DNA from: Cacajao melanocephalus
Taxonomy: Eukaryota > Chordata > Mammalia > Primates > Pitheciidae
Length of the DNA stretch: 64,000 nt
Direction of reading: 5' to 3'
Assembly (NCBI GenBank): GCA_963573385.1
Contig: CAUYLG010041291.1
Coordinates: 1 to 64,000, forward strand
A program made the translations under genes and the position numbers. Below the pieces are notes generated by a model. It made no database searches. It had not been told where the DNA came from and saw nothing but the letters and a program-made list of their open reading frames with translations. Positions within the stretch are counted from its first letter, which is position 1. Every line of letters begins with the position of its first letter. Positions 28,346-45,655 of this stretch are shown here, piece after piece.

Positions 28346-29899
28346 CTCTGTGATGAGGCTCATGGGTTAAGCATCCTCAGGTCTGGAGAAGCTGCCCTGG
28401 TCCATGGAGGAAGAGGAGGGGATGCCACAGTGGAGGTTCTGCCAGAGAGCAAGGCGAGTCTGTCTTTGATCTGACCTGGGCCCCTCAGCCCCTGGTTTCC
28501 ATCCCCACTCACCACTGTTCCGGGGGCAGCACAGACTGGCTTCCCCAGCCGCCTCCCCCAAAGAAAGGCCCAGACAGTAGTGAGACAAAACGGCACCCTG
28601 GGGGGGCCCAGGGGACAAGTGGGGAATGAGGGGTGGGGTGCAGTGGCCTGCACTGCACAGGAGCAACCAGCCTAGACCTCACAGCTAAAGAAACGCCTTT
28701 CCTCTTTCTGACAGGCTAACGGTGGCTGATGGCTGCGAGCCACCAGCCCTCCCTGAAAATTCAGAAGCCAAACCAAACCTCCTTCATCAAACAAAACCAG
28801 ACAGCGTCTGACACAGCCTCTTTCTTGTCGTAAAAAGCAGACGTCTTGGATCTAGGTGTGGCAGGACCACCTGCTCTGGCGGAAGGCCAGTGGCCCTCCA
28901 GCGGGGGTCTCTTCACCTGCCCAGGACAAGAACTGACCTGAGAACCTGGAAATCAAGCTGCTAACACCTCCACCACACCCCTCGCCCCAGGGAACAAGGT
29001 AGTTTTCCAGGCCACACACTTGGGTTTCCCTGATGAGGCATTTTTCTGTATGACAAAACCCTGCTCTTGGCCACTGCCAGAGAGAAATGAATGTGGAGTG
29101 CGGAGTGAGAGAAGCCAGCAGGTTTGTCCCTTCCGGGCTGCCACCACCCCTGGCTGGAGCAGGTGGAGACCTACAGTGACCACTGGAGGGGTGCCAGGAA
29201 AGGGACCCCCTCCCCCCACAGCATCCCCACCCACCTGTGACCATACTTGAAATTGCACCATGCACGTTCATTCTTGGAGGATGAGGAATTGCATCTCTTA
29301 AAATGTTTCCACCCACAGGAGAAGTAATACATTAAGCTGTTATCAGTCATCTACACCTTAATATGAATTAGTTGATCAGTCTTGGAATGCTTCACCTGGA
29401 ATGGGGCCTAGCCCAGCCCCCTTTTAGTAAGTCGGGATACTGAAGCCCAGAGTGAAAAGTGACTGACTTGGTAAGGCAGCAAGGTGGTGACCGGGCCTAG
29501 GGCAGGGAGAGCCATAAGCGATGGATTGTAAACAGATGACTGGGGGATGAGGGAAACCTCAACATGACGGAGAGGAATGGGGACACCTTCACGCATTCAT
29601 TCCACAGACTGACACAGAGGTTTCCCCAGGAGAAGGCCGCTCATGCCCTGCCCCACCCTTGAGTATAAAATGTCTTTGAAGGCTCTTGTTTTATCTTAAA
29701 GTTCATTCAAATGCAACGTTCTACTCCCTAACATACAGTAGTTTCTTTTTGCATTAACATAATCATGAGATTTATTTAGTGAGATACCACTTTCCATTTA
29801 CCAGAAAGGCTGAGATCAAAGTCTGTGGTTCTGGGGACAGAACTGGGAGGGCAGAGACGGGAATGTGGAGACTTCTCACTGTAAGCCCTGCCCTGCCTT
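28346..29899. other. GC-rich Alu-free stretch
   Basis: 1.55 kb without recognised repeats. 28350-28670 and 28860-29320 contain overlapping minus-strand frames of about 97-154 codons with Pro/Gly/Ser-rich content and no domain. 29600-29780 is AT-rich. It could be a regulatory or exonic region, but no splice pair or start can be defended. Confidence 0.35.
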
Positions 29900-30235
<336 letters not shown>

Positions 30236-30330
30236 TTAGGGCATGGGGAAATAGGCATTCTTGTTTGGACAGGAAGTGGTATGGACAGAAACATCTGCAT
30301 GTTGGATACTTATCCAAATTATAACAACTG

Positions 30331-30482
30331 GGCTGGGTGTGGTGGCTCACCTGTAATCCCAGCACTTTGGGAGGCTGAGGTAGGAGGATTGCTTGAGGCC
30401 AGGAGTTCAAGACCAGCCTCAGCAACATGCAAGACCCCATCTCTGCAAACAAAATTTTAAAACTTGGCTGGGCATGGTGACT
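30331..30482 (+). mobile_element. Truncated Alu (J-like)
   Basis: GGCTGGGTGTGGTGGCTCACCTG, CAGCCTCAGCAACATG, ending soon after AAACTTGGCTGGGCATGGTG. Closely resembles the Alu at 31031. 30483-30664 is unassigned. Confidence 0.85.
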
Positions 30483-30523
30483 AATCATATCTGGTCTAGT
30501 CTAGGAACTTTGCCCACACCTAG

Positions 30524-30994
<471 letters not shown>

Positions 30995-31030
30995 TGAAGA
31001 ATCGTTTGGCATATAATAGTTAAATAACTG

Positions 31031-31335
31031 GGCTGGGTGTGGTGGCGCACCTGTAATCCCAGCACTTTACGAGGCTGAGATGAGAGGATTGCTTGGGGCC
31101 AGGAGTTCAAGACCAGCCTCAGCAACATAACAAGACCTCATCTCTACAAAAAAAAAAAAAAATTAACTTAGCTGGGCATGATGGCATGCACCTGTAATCC
31201 CAGCTCTTCAGGAAGCTGAGGTGGGAGGGTCACTTGAGCCCAGGAGGTCGAGGCTGCAGTGAGCAATGATTGCGCCAACGCACTTACCCTGGGCAACAGA
31301 GCGAGACCCTGTATCAAAAAAAAGACAAAAACAAT
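31031..31335 (+). mobile_element. Alu (J-like)
   Basis: Shares the CACCTGTAATCCC head contraction and CAGCCTCAGCAACAT with the copy 700 bp upstream. Confidence 0.88.
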
Positions 31336-31354
31336 TGATGCCTACAGAGTGCTT

Positions 31355-31565
31355 GATTCATGCCTGGCTCTGTCACATAGACTAAACCCTTTCAGTTCTC
31401 ACAACTTCATGAATTAACTACTGTTATCATCAGCCATGTGTGATAGATGAGAATATTAGGGCCTATTAGTGCTAACCTTGCCCAAGGTCACATGTGCTAA
31501 CCAAGCAAGTGGCAGAGAGTGGATTAATACCAGGGCCTGTGCTCTAAACCGCTTCACTGCACTGC
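31355..31565 (-). mobile_element. MIR
   Basis: Antisense MIR through GCCCAAGGTCACATGTGCTA and AAGTGGCAGAGAGTGGATTA. Confidence 0.75.
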
Positions 31566-31599
31566 TTCTCTGCACAATGGATGGCACATGCATGCATAT

Positions 31600-31690
31600 T
31601 AACTACCATTTATTAAGTACCTCTTATTTGCTAAGCCACTGTGCAAGTTACTTTGCAGTGTTTTATACGAAGCCATCTCTATAGCCAGTC
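31600..31690 (-). mobile_element. MIR or L2-type fragment
   Basis: ACTACCATTTATTAAGTACC followed by CTAAGCCACTGTGCAAG. 31691-31785 is unassigned. Confidence 0.45.
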
Positions 31691-31785
31691 CTGTGTTGAT
31701 TGCAGATTAGGGGTAGGGAGTGCCACTGAAGAAATTGAAAAAAGCAGAAGACACCATTTCCACCTTTAAGAAGTTGACAATATGT

Positions 31786-32516
<731 letters not shown>

Positions 32517-32531
32517 AGAAATTGACAATAT

Positions 32532-32854
32532 GCCGGGCATGGTGGCACATGCCTGTAGTCCAGGCTATTCGGGAGGCTGAGGTGGGAGGATCGCTTGAGC
32601 CCAGGAGCTCTGGGCTGCAGTGCGCTAAGCCGATCGAGTGTCCACACTAAGTTTGGCATCAATATGGTGACCTCTCGGGAGCGGGGACCACCATGTTCCC
32701 TAAGGAGGGGTGAACTGACCCAGGTCGGAAACGGAGCAGGTCAAAACTCCCATGCTGATTAGTAGTGGGATCGTGCCTGTGAATATCCACTGCCCTCCAG
32801 CCTGGGCAACATAGCGAGACCCCGTCTCTATTAAAAAATAAAATAAAATAAAAA
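32532..32854 (+). pseudogene. RN7SL-like: 7SL (SRP) RNA retropseudogene, near full length
   Basis: Full 7SL layout: Alu-domain 5' part (GCCGGGCATGGTGG), then the S domain absent from Alus (CCGATCGAGTGTCC, GGCATCAATATGGTGACCTC, GGAAACGGAGCAGGTCAAAA), then the 3' Alu-domain part, about 298 nt, plus an A-rich tail (32830-32854). TSD AGAAATTGACAATATG lies at 32517-32532 and 32855-32870. Changes such as CGATCGAGTG for CGATCGGGTG and a lost G in the GGGGGACC run show it is a pseudogene copy. Sequence 5' of it is an Alu tail, so no 7SL upstream element is expected. Confidence 0.96.
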
Positions 32855-32889
32855 AGAAATTGACAATATGTGTAAGATGACAACAAGCC

Positions 32890-33075
32890 TCACATTTGTG
32901 CAACACTTCACAGTTTTCAAAGTCCTTTCATTATCTCATTTAATCTTCTTCACAATCCTGCCAGATAATTTTCATGATCTCTTCTCCAGAATGAGGAAAC
33001 CAAAGCTTTCCAAGTCACAAGGGTCTGCCCCCAAGATCATCTAACCAGCCAGGAAGAGCTGGAACTTGACTTCAG
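32890..33075 (-). mobile_element. MIR
   Basis: ATTATCTCATTTAATCTTCTTCAC..CCAGAATGAGGAAACCAAAG..GGAACTTGACTTCAGGTCTC. Confidence 0.7.
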
Positions 33076-33130
33076 GTCTCATGATTTCCCCCCCACCAAA
33101 GAGGAATGGCACACTACCGAGACGGCCCAG

Positions 33131-33728
33131 CTCAGCGGTTCCCAACCTGCTCCAGCATGAAGACCCCATCTTCCCTCTGGAAATGACGGCAGCCCTACCA
33201 ATGAAAGAAGCTGTTATTTCGGGCTTTGGTCAACTGGGAAAATCCATAAGGACAAAAAACGATCAGGGCTTCAGCACAGCTGAAAAGGAGTGGCACCATA
33301 ATGCACTAGACATTTCTTACACAGTTGGCAGATAATATTTGGAGTTCAAATAGACATAGAGCTTCTTGGAATAATTCTGTAGCCCACAGGCAGGTAACAA
33401 CTGGCTGGGCCTATACTATAGAGTAGTTCAGAGAAGGAGCCATCTCTAAAATCTGTCTTCTTGACCAGGGTATGGGGGTGAGGGGATATGGGGGACATTT
33501 AAATTCAATGAAGTTGGCGAAAAATGAGGATTGAAGGAATAGTGAGAGCGAAGGAGCTTGGCTGAGGGAGGCAGGTGTATGGGCAGCACCAAAGGATATG
33601 TGGGTATATGCGTATTTCTTTTGCAGAGAAGGATTGTTTCTAGATGCCCAAGAGCCATTTGAACAGTTGGGGTAAGAGGGGAACCAGGAGTGGAGAGAGT
33701 GATCTAGAGATGAGATCATGCTGGACAA
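33131..33728. other. Diverged sequence, unassigned
   Basis: CAGCGGTTCCCAACCTG at 33134-33150 looks like a hAT-element terminus. The rest, including purine-rich 33470-33720, is not recognised. Confidence 0.35.
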
Positions 33729-34560
<832 letters not shown>

Positions 34561-34596
34561 AGAAACCCATTCTGCCAACCGTACAATTTTGTCTAG

Positions 34597-35518
<922 letters not shown>

Positions 35519-35659
35519 CCTATCACTTTTAAGTATTTTGGATGGCTGCCCTCTACACCATACCACTTCCCAGTGGACCATGTCCCAGCTGAACAAAACA
35601 GGCAGCCACTGAGCCTGGAAAGATGCCTGGTGATCACAAATTTTTCACTTTCCAGAATC

Positions 35660-35805
35660 TGCTCATGGCAGTGCGGTCCAGCAGTTAAGCATGTGGATGT
35701 TAGAGTATGGAGGGCACATCCCAGCTCTGCAACTCACCAGCTGTGCAACCCTGCAAGACATTACACCACTCAGGGCTTTGGTTCCCTTAGCTGTAAAATA
35801 GAGTA
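35660..35805 (+). mobile_element. MIR
   Basis: AGTGCGGTCCAGCAGTTAAGC, CCCAGCTCTGCAACTCACCA and TTCCCTTAGCTGTAAAATAG: sense MIR. Confidence 0.75.
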
Positions 35806-35807
35806 TT

Positions 35808-36450
<643 letters not shown>

Positions 36451-36611
36451 TTAAGTCCTGAGAAAACAAGCTGTCCTAGAATAGGAACTTGATGTTGTTC
36501 CTATGAAAAAGCCTTTTCTGCACCTACCCAACCACTCCTCTACTCTGCACACTGGCCGTCAGAGCTCTTGTACCACCTTTCCCCCACTTATTTGTTTGCT
36601 CCGAGGTCCAG

Positions 36612-36864
36612 GATAGAGGCCAGTGGTGTGATCACACTCACTGCAGTCTCAACCCCATGGGCTAAAGCGATCCTCTCACCTTAGCCTCCTGAGTAGCTGA
36701 GACTACAGGTGCATGCCACCACATCCGGCTAATTTTTTTATTTTTTGCAGACATAAGATCTCCCTGTATTGTCCAGGCGGCTCTCTAACTCCTGGGCTCA
36801 AGCAGTCCTCAGGCTCAGCCTCCCAAAATGTTGAGATTACAGGCCTGAGCCATGGCACCCAGCC
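36612..36864 (-). mobile_element. AluJ, tail end degenerate
   Basis: Old dimer (GCAGTCTCAACCCCATGGGC) with no T-run left. 36408-36611 to the left is unassigned. Confidence 0.85.
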
Positions 36865-36894
36865 TGTATCTGTTTCTTGCTAATAAACTAACAT

Positions 36895-37005
36895 CTTGTA
36901 AGGAAGAATTGTGCTGTACTCAGTTCTGTCCCAGCACTCAACACAATGCCTGGCACATCATAGGCACTCGTTAAATGCTGAATGAATGACTGAATGAATG
37001 AATGG
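36895..37005 (+). mobile_element. L2 3' end
   Basis: CACAATGCCTGGCACATCATAGGC, then TTAAATGCTGAATGAATGAC, the L2 terminal phrase. Confidence 0.7.
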
Positions 37006-38370
<1,365 letters not shown>

Positions 38371-38414
38371 TCTGATAATTTCTGTTATCATTACACAAGT
38401 GACATGATTTCACT

Positions 38415-38670
38415 GTGTTAATAGAAAGAAAAGAAAGAAAAAGGAAGGAAGGAAGGCGGGAGGGAGGGAGAGAAGGAAGGAAGGAAGGAAAGAAGGAGGG
38501 AAGGAGGGAAGGAGGGAGGAAGGGAGGGAAGGAGGGAAGGAAGGAAAAGGAAAAGGAAGGAGGGAAGGAAGGAAGGAAAGAAGGAAGGAGGGAGGGTTGG
38601 AAGGAGGGAGGGAGTAAAAGAAAGGGAAGGGAGGAAGGAAGGAAGAATGAAAGAAAGGAAGAAAGAAAAG
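38415..38670 (+). repeat. Long impure GGAA/GGGA polypurine tract
   Basis: About 255 bp of A/G on the plus strand (one GGTTGG interruption, plus TAA and AAT), mainly GGAA, GGGA and GAAA tetramers. It gives spurious Lys/Arg/Glu-rich or Pro/Ser/Phe-rich frames. Confidence 0.97.
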
Positions 38671-38800
38671 GTATCGGGTACTAGGTATAGTATATGAGTG
38701 ATGAAAAATCTGTACAACAAACCCCTGTGACACGAGTTTACCTATATAACAAACCTGCACGTGTACCTTTGAACCTAAAATAAAAGTTAAAAAGAGAAAG
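38671..38800 (+). mobile_element. L1 3' terminus (L1P-like), strongly 5'-truncated
   Basis: GGTACTAGGTATAGTATATG, ACAAACCCCTGTGACACGAG, TAACAAACCTGCACGTGTAC and AATAAAAGTTAAAA: the last 130 bp of an L1 with its tail. Confidence 0.85.
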
Positions 38801-38859
38801 AAAAAGAAAATAAAGAAAAGGAAAGGAAAAAAAGAAATAAGGTGAACCAAAGAGAAACT

Positions 38860-39007
38860 GGCCAAGCGTGGTGGCTCATGCCTATAATCCCAGCACTTTG
38901 GGAGGCTGAGGCGGGTGGATCACCTGAGGTCAGGAGTTTGAGACCAGCCTAGCCAACATGGTGAAACCTTGTCATCTCTATAAAAAAAAAGAAGAAGAAG
39001 AAAAATA
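38860..39007 (+). mobile_element. Left-arm-only Alu with A-tail
   Basis: GCCAAGCGTGGTGG to TTGTCATCTCTATAAAAAAAA, then GAAGAAGAAG. No clear TSD. Confidence 0.85.
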
Positions 39008-39044
39008 ATCTTTGCTCCTATCTCCCCAAAACAACTCAATATTT

Positions 39045-39190
39045 GATGCCTGCCTGTCTACCCACCCTTCATCCACCTTCCTACTGACCCACTATTCGTC
39101 CACTCTTCTACTCACCCACCCATTATTCACCCAGCCACCCTTTCCCCAACCAACCCAAGCACCCATCCATCCACTTATCCTTCCCTTCTA
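39045..39190. repeat. Degenerate CCCA/CCAT-type tetranucleotide repeat
   Basis: Purine-poor run with many CCACCC, CCATCC and TTCATCC units. Confidence 0.7.
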
Positions 39191-39309
39191 TATCAGAGTT
39201 CTTAGTTGTAGACAACGAAATCCACAGAAAAGAAAAGAAATGTGTTTGTTTGTTTGAGACGAATTTTCTTCTTTTTTTCCCCCCCTCCCCACCTGGCCAC
39301 CACCGAGAT

Positions 39310-39655
<346 letters not shown>

Positions 39656-39663
39656 TAAAATAT

Positions 39664-39981
39664 TGGCTGGGCACCGATATTTATGGCACCTACCTGTAAT
39701 CTCTGCACTTGGGAGGCCAAGGTGGGAGGATCGCTTAAGCCCAGGGGTTCTAGATTAGCCTGGGAAACGTAGGGATACACCATCTCTACAAAACAAACAA
39801 AAATTAGCCAGATGTGGTGGTTCATGTGTATAGCTCTAGCTACTCAGGAGACTGAGGCAGGAGAATCACTCGAGCCCGAGAGTTTGAAGCTGCAGCTACC
39901 TATGATCATGCCACTGCACTCAAGCCTGGGCAACAAAGGCCCTCTCTCAAAACAAACAAACGAAAAATTAAATAAATAAAA
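39664..39981 (+). mobile_element. Alu (J-type, diverged)
   Basis: GGCTGGGCACCGATATTTATGGC head is altered. Tail AAATAAATAAAATTTAAAA. Confidence 0.85.
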
Positions 39982-40276
39982 TTTAAAAGTACTAAGAGGC
40001 TCACAGAATCCAGAAGGAAAGACAGGCACAGAGAAGCTCAGTATTCAGAAATAATCCTCCAACCACCTAGAGGCACTTTTCCAGCAAAGCCACTACTGCA
40101 GCTACCTCAGCACAAATTCTGCAACTTGCCTCAACCCACTACCCTTTAACAATTGTGGACATTGGACTTCAGAACATTTCTCCTGGTGCCCTCAAGGCCA
40201 GAGACTTCCTTTAGCCCCCTTCCCCAGGATGCTTTCTTCCTCAGTTGCTTTCCTCCAAATCAGAATCTCATGTGAT
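39982..40276. other. Unassigned
   Basis: 295 bp with no recognised feature. Confidence 0.3.
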
Positions 40277-40585
40277 GCCAAGCGCGGTGGTTCACTCGGG
40301 TACACACAGCACTTTGGGAGGCCGATTTGAGCACATCACTTGAGCTCAGGAGATCAAGACCAGCCTGGGCAACATGGTGAAAACCCGTCTCTACCAAAAA
40401 TACAAAAAAATTAGCTGGGCAAGGTGGTGTGCACCTGTTGTCCCAGCTACTCGGGAGGCTGAGGTGAATTGCTTGAGCCTGGGAGGTGGAGGTTAGAGTG
40501 AGCCAAGATCATGCCACTTCACTCCAGCCTGGGTGACAGAGTGAGACCCCATCTCAAAACACACACAAAAAAAACAAAAAAACAA
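40277..40585 (+). mobile_element. Alu with perfect 10-bp TSD
   Basis: TSD CTCATGTGAT at 40267-40276 and 40586-40595. The head has a substitution patch (TCACTCGGGTACACACAGC). Confidence 0.92.
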
Positions 40586-40595
40586 CTCATGTGAT

Positions 40596-41058
<463 letters not shown>

Positions 41059-41220
41059 TTACATGTTAGTTGCAAGGACATCTGGGAAATTTCTGGCCTT
41101 TACTTTGGGGAAGTGGGATTTATGATGTGGGAAAAACCCACAATGGGGAAGTTGATCAAAAAATGCTGGTGAACGTAGGCACAACAAATGTTCCCTACAT
41201 AAGGTTTAGGATTTTTTTCT

Positions 41221-41533
41221 TTTCTTTTCTTTTTTTCTTTTTTTTTTTTTCAGATAGGGTCTCACTCTGTCACCCAGACTAGAGCGCAGTAGCACATCTT
41301 GGCTCACCATAACCTCCGCCACCAAGGTTCAAGCAATTATCCTGCCTCAGCCTCCCAAATAGCTGAGATTACAGGCGCCCACCATCACACCTGCTAAATT
41401 ATTATGCATTTTTAACAGAGAAGGGGTTTCACTATGTGGGCCAGGCTAGTCTCAAACTCCTGACCTCAAATGATCCATCTGCCTTGGCCTCTCAAAGTGC
41501 TGGGATTACAGGCATGACTACTGCGCCCAGCTC
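41221..41533 (-). mobile_element. Alu with TSD
   Basis: TSD GGATTTTTTTCT before the T-rich leader and after the head. 41006-41210 is unassigned. Confidence 0.9.
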
Positions 41534-42399
41534 GGATTTTTTTCTCATAAATACAGAATGATACTAATTTAATCATTCTCTGAACGTCCAGTGCCTACCT
41601 CCGTGCCTGGCAGACAGCACGAACTCACACTAGAAAGAAAAGGAAGAGGGAGGAGAGATTGCACATTTGCACGCTGCCTTACCTAGCCAGGTTGAATGAG
41701 GACTTGCTGTGTGGGTCCATAAGACTCCCAAGGCCCCTTAGGAATTTGAAGGAAGGGGACTCCCTCGCACATACATGCCTAAGTCATACCTCTAAGTGCT
41801 AACGTGCAGCATCCGGACTACATGAAGTGCTCAGTGTATCCTGAGTAGTCGTCCACTTTCTCTGTAGCCCACCTGTTGGCTTACTGTCACTCAGGCTGTC
41901 ACTGAATCTCCTCCCCTCCCTAGTCCCAGAAGAGGTTTTACTAGTCTCTGAAGGCCAATCTAAAACAGTTGTTGCAAAGGCAACAGCAGAGGCCTCCCAG
42001 GGTGATGACTATGTTGACATAAATCACTGGCACCTAAATTCAAGCAGGTCTGTGAAACTCTGTCTTGTTCTTCATGGTCAAGGTTGGCCATGACAATAAC
42101 ACAGGTCCTGCCTCTTAAAGTTTATACTGTAGTTTAATTGGTAAGCGCACACAGGCTTAAATGACGAGGCAGCTCTCTTGGTGCCAAACGAAGCAGGACA
42201 AAGTAAACGGTCCCAGGTTTAGGGACGATCAGGTTGGCATGGCTGAGCTGATGAGCAAAGGTGCTAGAAAGATGGGGGCTGTACGGGATGAAGTAGCTAC
42301 AGTATTATCTTGGGAACTGTGGCAAACCTGCATTCTTCCCTAACCCTTTCAAACCAGGTCAGATCCGGGTAGCATCGCCGCGGTACCCTTCACATCAAG
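41534..42399. other. Single-copy stretch left of the CpG island
   Basis: About 870 bp without Alus. 41580-41640 has a weak L2-like phrase (GTGCCTGGCAGACAGCACG). No exon can be defended. Confidence 0.4.
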
Positions 42400-43110
42400 G
42401 CTGGATTTCATTTTGGTGATTATCTGATCCGGTGTTCTGCCTCCTCCATTTTAGAAAGAGCTTACCATTGTGCCCCAAGACACCGATGGGTGGGCAGAGG
42501 CCGGTGAGGACCAGGTCAGGGCGAGGCTGCAGGGAGGGAGAGGCTGAGCCGATCACAAAGGCAGTCTGCCGCTTTCCTCCTCCCCCTCCCTCAGGGAGGA
42601 GCAGCTGATGCGCTTCAGGAGTGTTCCAATCCAATTAGTGCCCTCCCTCCCCTCCACGGTGGCCCACGCCACCACTCCCTTCCCTGAGGTGGAGACTGAG
42701 TGGGGAGGGGGTGCTGAGGAGGTCTGAACATCCTGACCTAGCTCCTCGCGGCGGCACAGCTGGCTCGCTGCTACTGAGAGGCTGCTATGACAGCGCCCGT
42801 TTCCAGGCGACTGTTCTGGGGAATGCTCTGTTTTGGCAACTAGAGGGCCCCCGGGTAAGGGGGGCCCGCAGGACGCCGCGTCATTTGCATGGCAACCTCC
42901 TCCCTCCCCGAGCTGCGCGCTGCTCTGCGGCAGGCGGGCAGCCTGGCCCGGCCGCTCCGGCCCCTCGCCCTCCGCCCAGGCCCGCCCTGCGGCTCCGGCG
43001 CGGCGCTGTCACCGCCTTCTCCACACCGGGAGGCGGAGGCTGCACGCAGAGCTAGGGCATTTCCGGAAAGGCTGGTGCCCTAGGGAAGTGGGGAAATGAT
43101 GCTTGGGGAC
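42400..43110. promoter_or_regulatory. CpG island, candidate promoter
   Basis: The core, 42740-43050, holds roughly 35-40 CpG in about 310 bp, the only such density in the window, and lies in its largest Alu-free block. Adjacent CCAAT boxes lie at 42626-42630 and 42631-42635. GC-box-like GGGGAGGGGG lies near 42700-42710. An octamer ATTTGCAT (42883-42890) overlaps GCATGGCAAC (42887-42896), an RFX-type half site. A good splice donor CGG|GTAAGG is at 42855 on the plus strand. On the minus strand ATG|GTAAGC near 42464 is also donor-like. Direction of transcription and the gene are unknown. Confidence 0.7.
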
Positions 43111-44094
43111 AAAACATTGAAATGGGGGAGGGGAAATGAAATAAAATCTTTTCCAAGCCAGAGTCAAAGTCACATGGCTTGGTAGCATCAGATGCATTCC
43201 GGATAACAGGGTTGGCTCACAAAATGTTTATTTAGGTGAACCCACAGCTAAGCCCTAGGAAATACTCAGAAAATGTCTTTTGGATCATTACATGGCATGT
43301 GTGTGTGAATTTGGGAATGGGAAAAAAATATTTTTTACCTAGGGAAATAAGGCAGTGATATTCTTAGGAAATATTTTCAAATACTTGCAGGGGAACTTGG
43401 TGACATTGTATTTTCTGAATTTGTTGGAAGAAACCGAAAGAGAAAATAAACTCCTGGGAGTCTCCCTCCTCTCCTGCATATACCCACCCCACCCAAACCA
43501 CACATACCAGCACGAGTCCATGATGCCAACTGGGATACCAGGGCTGTGACATGTGGACCGACATTAACTGCCCAAGGACACATGCCCTGGGCTGGAACCC
43601 GAGAGGGGGTTGGGCAGGGGCAGGTCACCCCAGCTGAGCGATCACATTTCCCTGGCAGCTGTCCAAGGGGCAGCTCCCAGCTGCACCTGTTTGTGGGGTG
43701 ATTTGCTTTTATCAGTATTGACACAGCAGCAGGGCCAGGGAATAGCATAGTAATAAATAAATGAGAGAGAAAAAAAATTTTAAAAAGCCGGAGCCACCGA
43801 GGCGAGGCAAAAAATGCTGAGGTCTTTTTTTGCTTGTATGTCAGCGCATTCAATCCAGTTTCCCCACCCCTGAAATCTCTGAGGATCACAGAGCAGGCTT
43901 GGCATGGGAGCTCTGGGTCTTAAAGAGATAGAATTGCAAAATCAGAGGCACCTTAAGATCCTTTTGTGCCAGGCATCCCTAACCAGCAGATCTCAAGGTT
44001 ACTTGCTACCCTCACCTGCCACTACTGTTTGTCAAGAACCTAAGCAGGAAGGGAGTTTCTTCCTCTCTCTGCCAAGTTTAGTATCAAGGAAGTA
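43111..44094. other. Single-copy stretch right of the CpG island
   Basis: About 980 bp, no repeats recognised. The minus-strand frame at 43377-43889 (170 codons) has no domain and no known homologue that I recognise. Confidence 0.4.
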
Positions 44095-44220
44095 GAATGA
44101 TTAAAGTGGAGGGTTTGGAGTTAGTCAAACCTAGGATCAAATCCTGGCTCTGTCTAGCTGTGTGATTTGGGGTATATTAACTAACTACTCTGAGCTCCAA
44201 TTCCTCTTCAGAAAAACAGA
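44095..44220 (+). mobile_element. MIR
   Basis: GGATCAAATCCTGGCTCTG, GCTGTGTGATTTGGG and ATTCCTCTTCAG: sense MIR, cut by the next Alu. Confidence 0.75.
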
Positions 44221-44234
44221 GAAAATATCTATTT

Positions 44235-44543
44235 ATTGTTTTGTTTTGTTTTGTTTTGTTGAGACAGAGTCTCGCTCTTTCGCCCAGGCTGGAGTGCAGT
44301 GGCTTGATACCAGCTTGCTGCAACCTCTGCTTCCTGAGTTCAAGCGATCCTCCGGCATCAGCCTCCTGAGTAGCTGGGATTACGGCCTCTGCCACCACAC
44401 CTGGCTAATTTTTTGTATTTTTAGTTAAGACAGGGTTTCACTATATTGGCCAGGCTGGTCTCAAAACTCCTGACCTCAGGTGATCCACCCATCTCGGCCT
44501 CCCAAAGTTTTGCAATTACAGGCATGAGCCACCGCGCCTGGCC
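44235..44543 (-). mobile_element. Alu with TSD
   Basis: TSD AAAATRTCTATT. Tail is (TTTTG)n. Confidence 0.93.
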
Positions 44544-44657
44544 GAAAATGTCTATTCTGTGGGAATGCAAGAGCTGAAACAGGCAAAGGCCCAGGGTAAC
44601 TCCTCAGTAGATGTCCATTTGGCTGCTATTACTACCCATCAACATCCCTGGGCTTGC

Positions 44658-45344
<687 letters not shown>

Positions 45345-45520
45345 ACCACTCAGCTCTAACTCCAGCCCTGATACCTACCAGTCATATGCCTGCGTCAGGT
45401 TATTTTGCCTTCATAAGCTTTGCTTATGGGACAAGAATACCCCATAAGCTTGTTGTGAGGACCAAATGCATGAAAAGCATGTAGTAAGAGCCTCACAGGG
45501 AGAAAATGATTGATCATGTT
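45345..45520 (+). mobile_element. MIR
   Basis: AACTCCAGCCCTGATACCTAC, then GCTTGTTGTGAGGACCAAATG and GTAGTAAGAGCC. Confidence 0.65.
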
Positions 45521-45549
45521 AGCACATGGGATCATTACTGTTAGATGAA

Positions 45550-45655
45550 TGAGGCCAGGGACTGTCATATTCCTCTCTGTATCCCCAGCTCCTCAAAGCC
45601 TGGCATTTGGTAGAGTACAGTAAGGTTTGATAAATGAATGAATGAATGCCAAGGC
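45550..45655 (+). mobile_element. L2 3' end
   Basis: CTGTATCCCCAGCTCCTCAAAGCCTGGCATTTGG, then GATAAATGAATGAATGAATG. Confidence 0.7.

Noticed and set aside
38415..38720. Lys/Arg/Glu-rich and Pro/Ser/Phe-rich proteins
   Set aside because: They are readings of the GGAA-type microsatellite.
42395..42634. 79-codon minus-strand frame with a donor-like GTAAGC inside
   Set aside because: It starts at TTG directly after a stop codon, has no ATG, and shows no domain. Kept only as a hint of a possible minus-strand donor.
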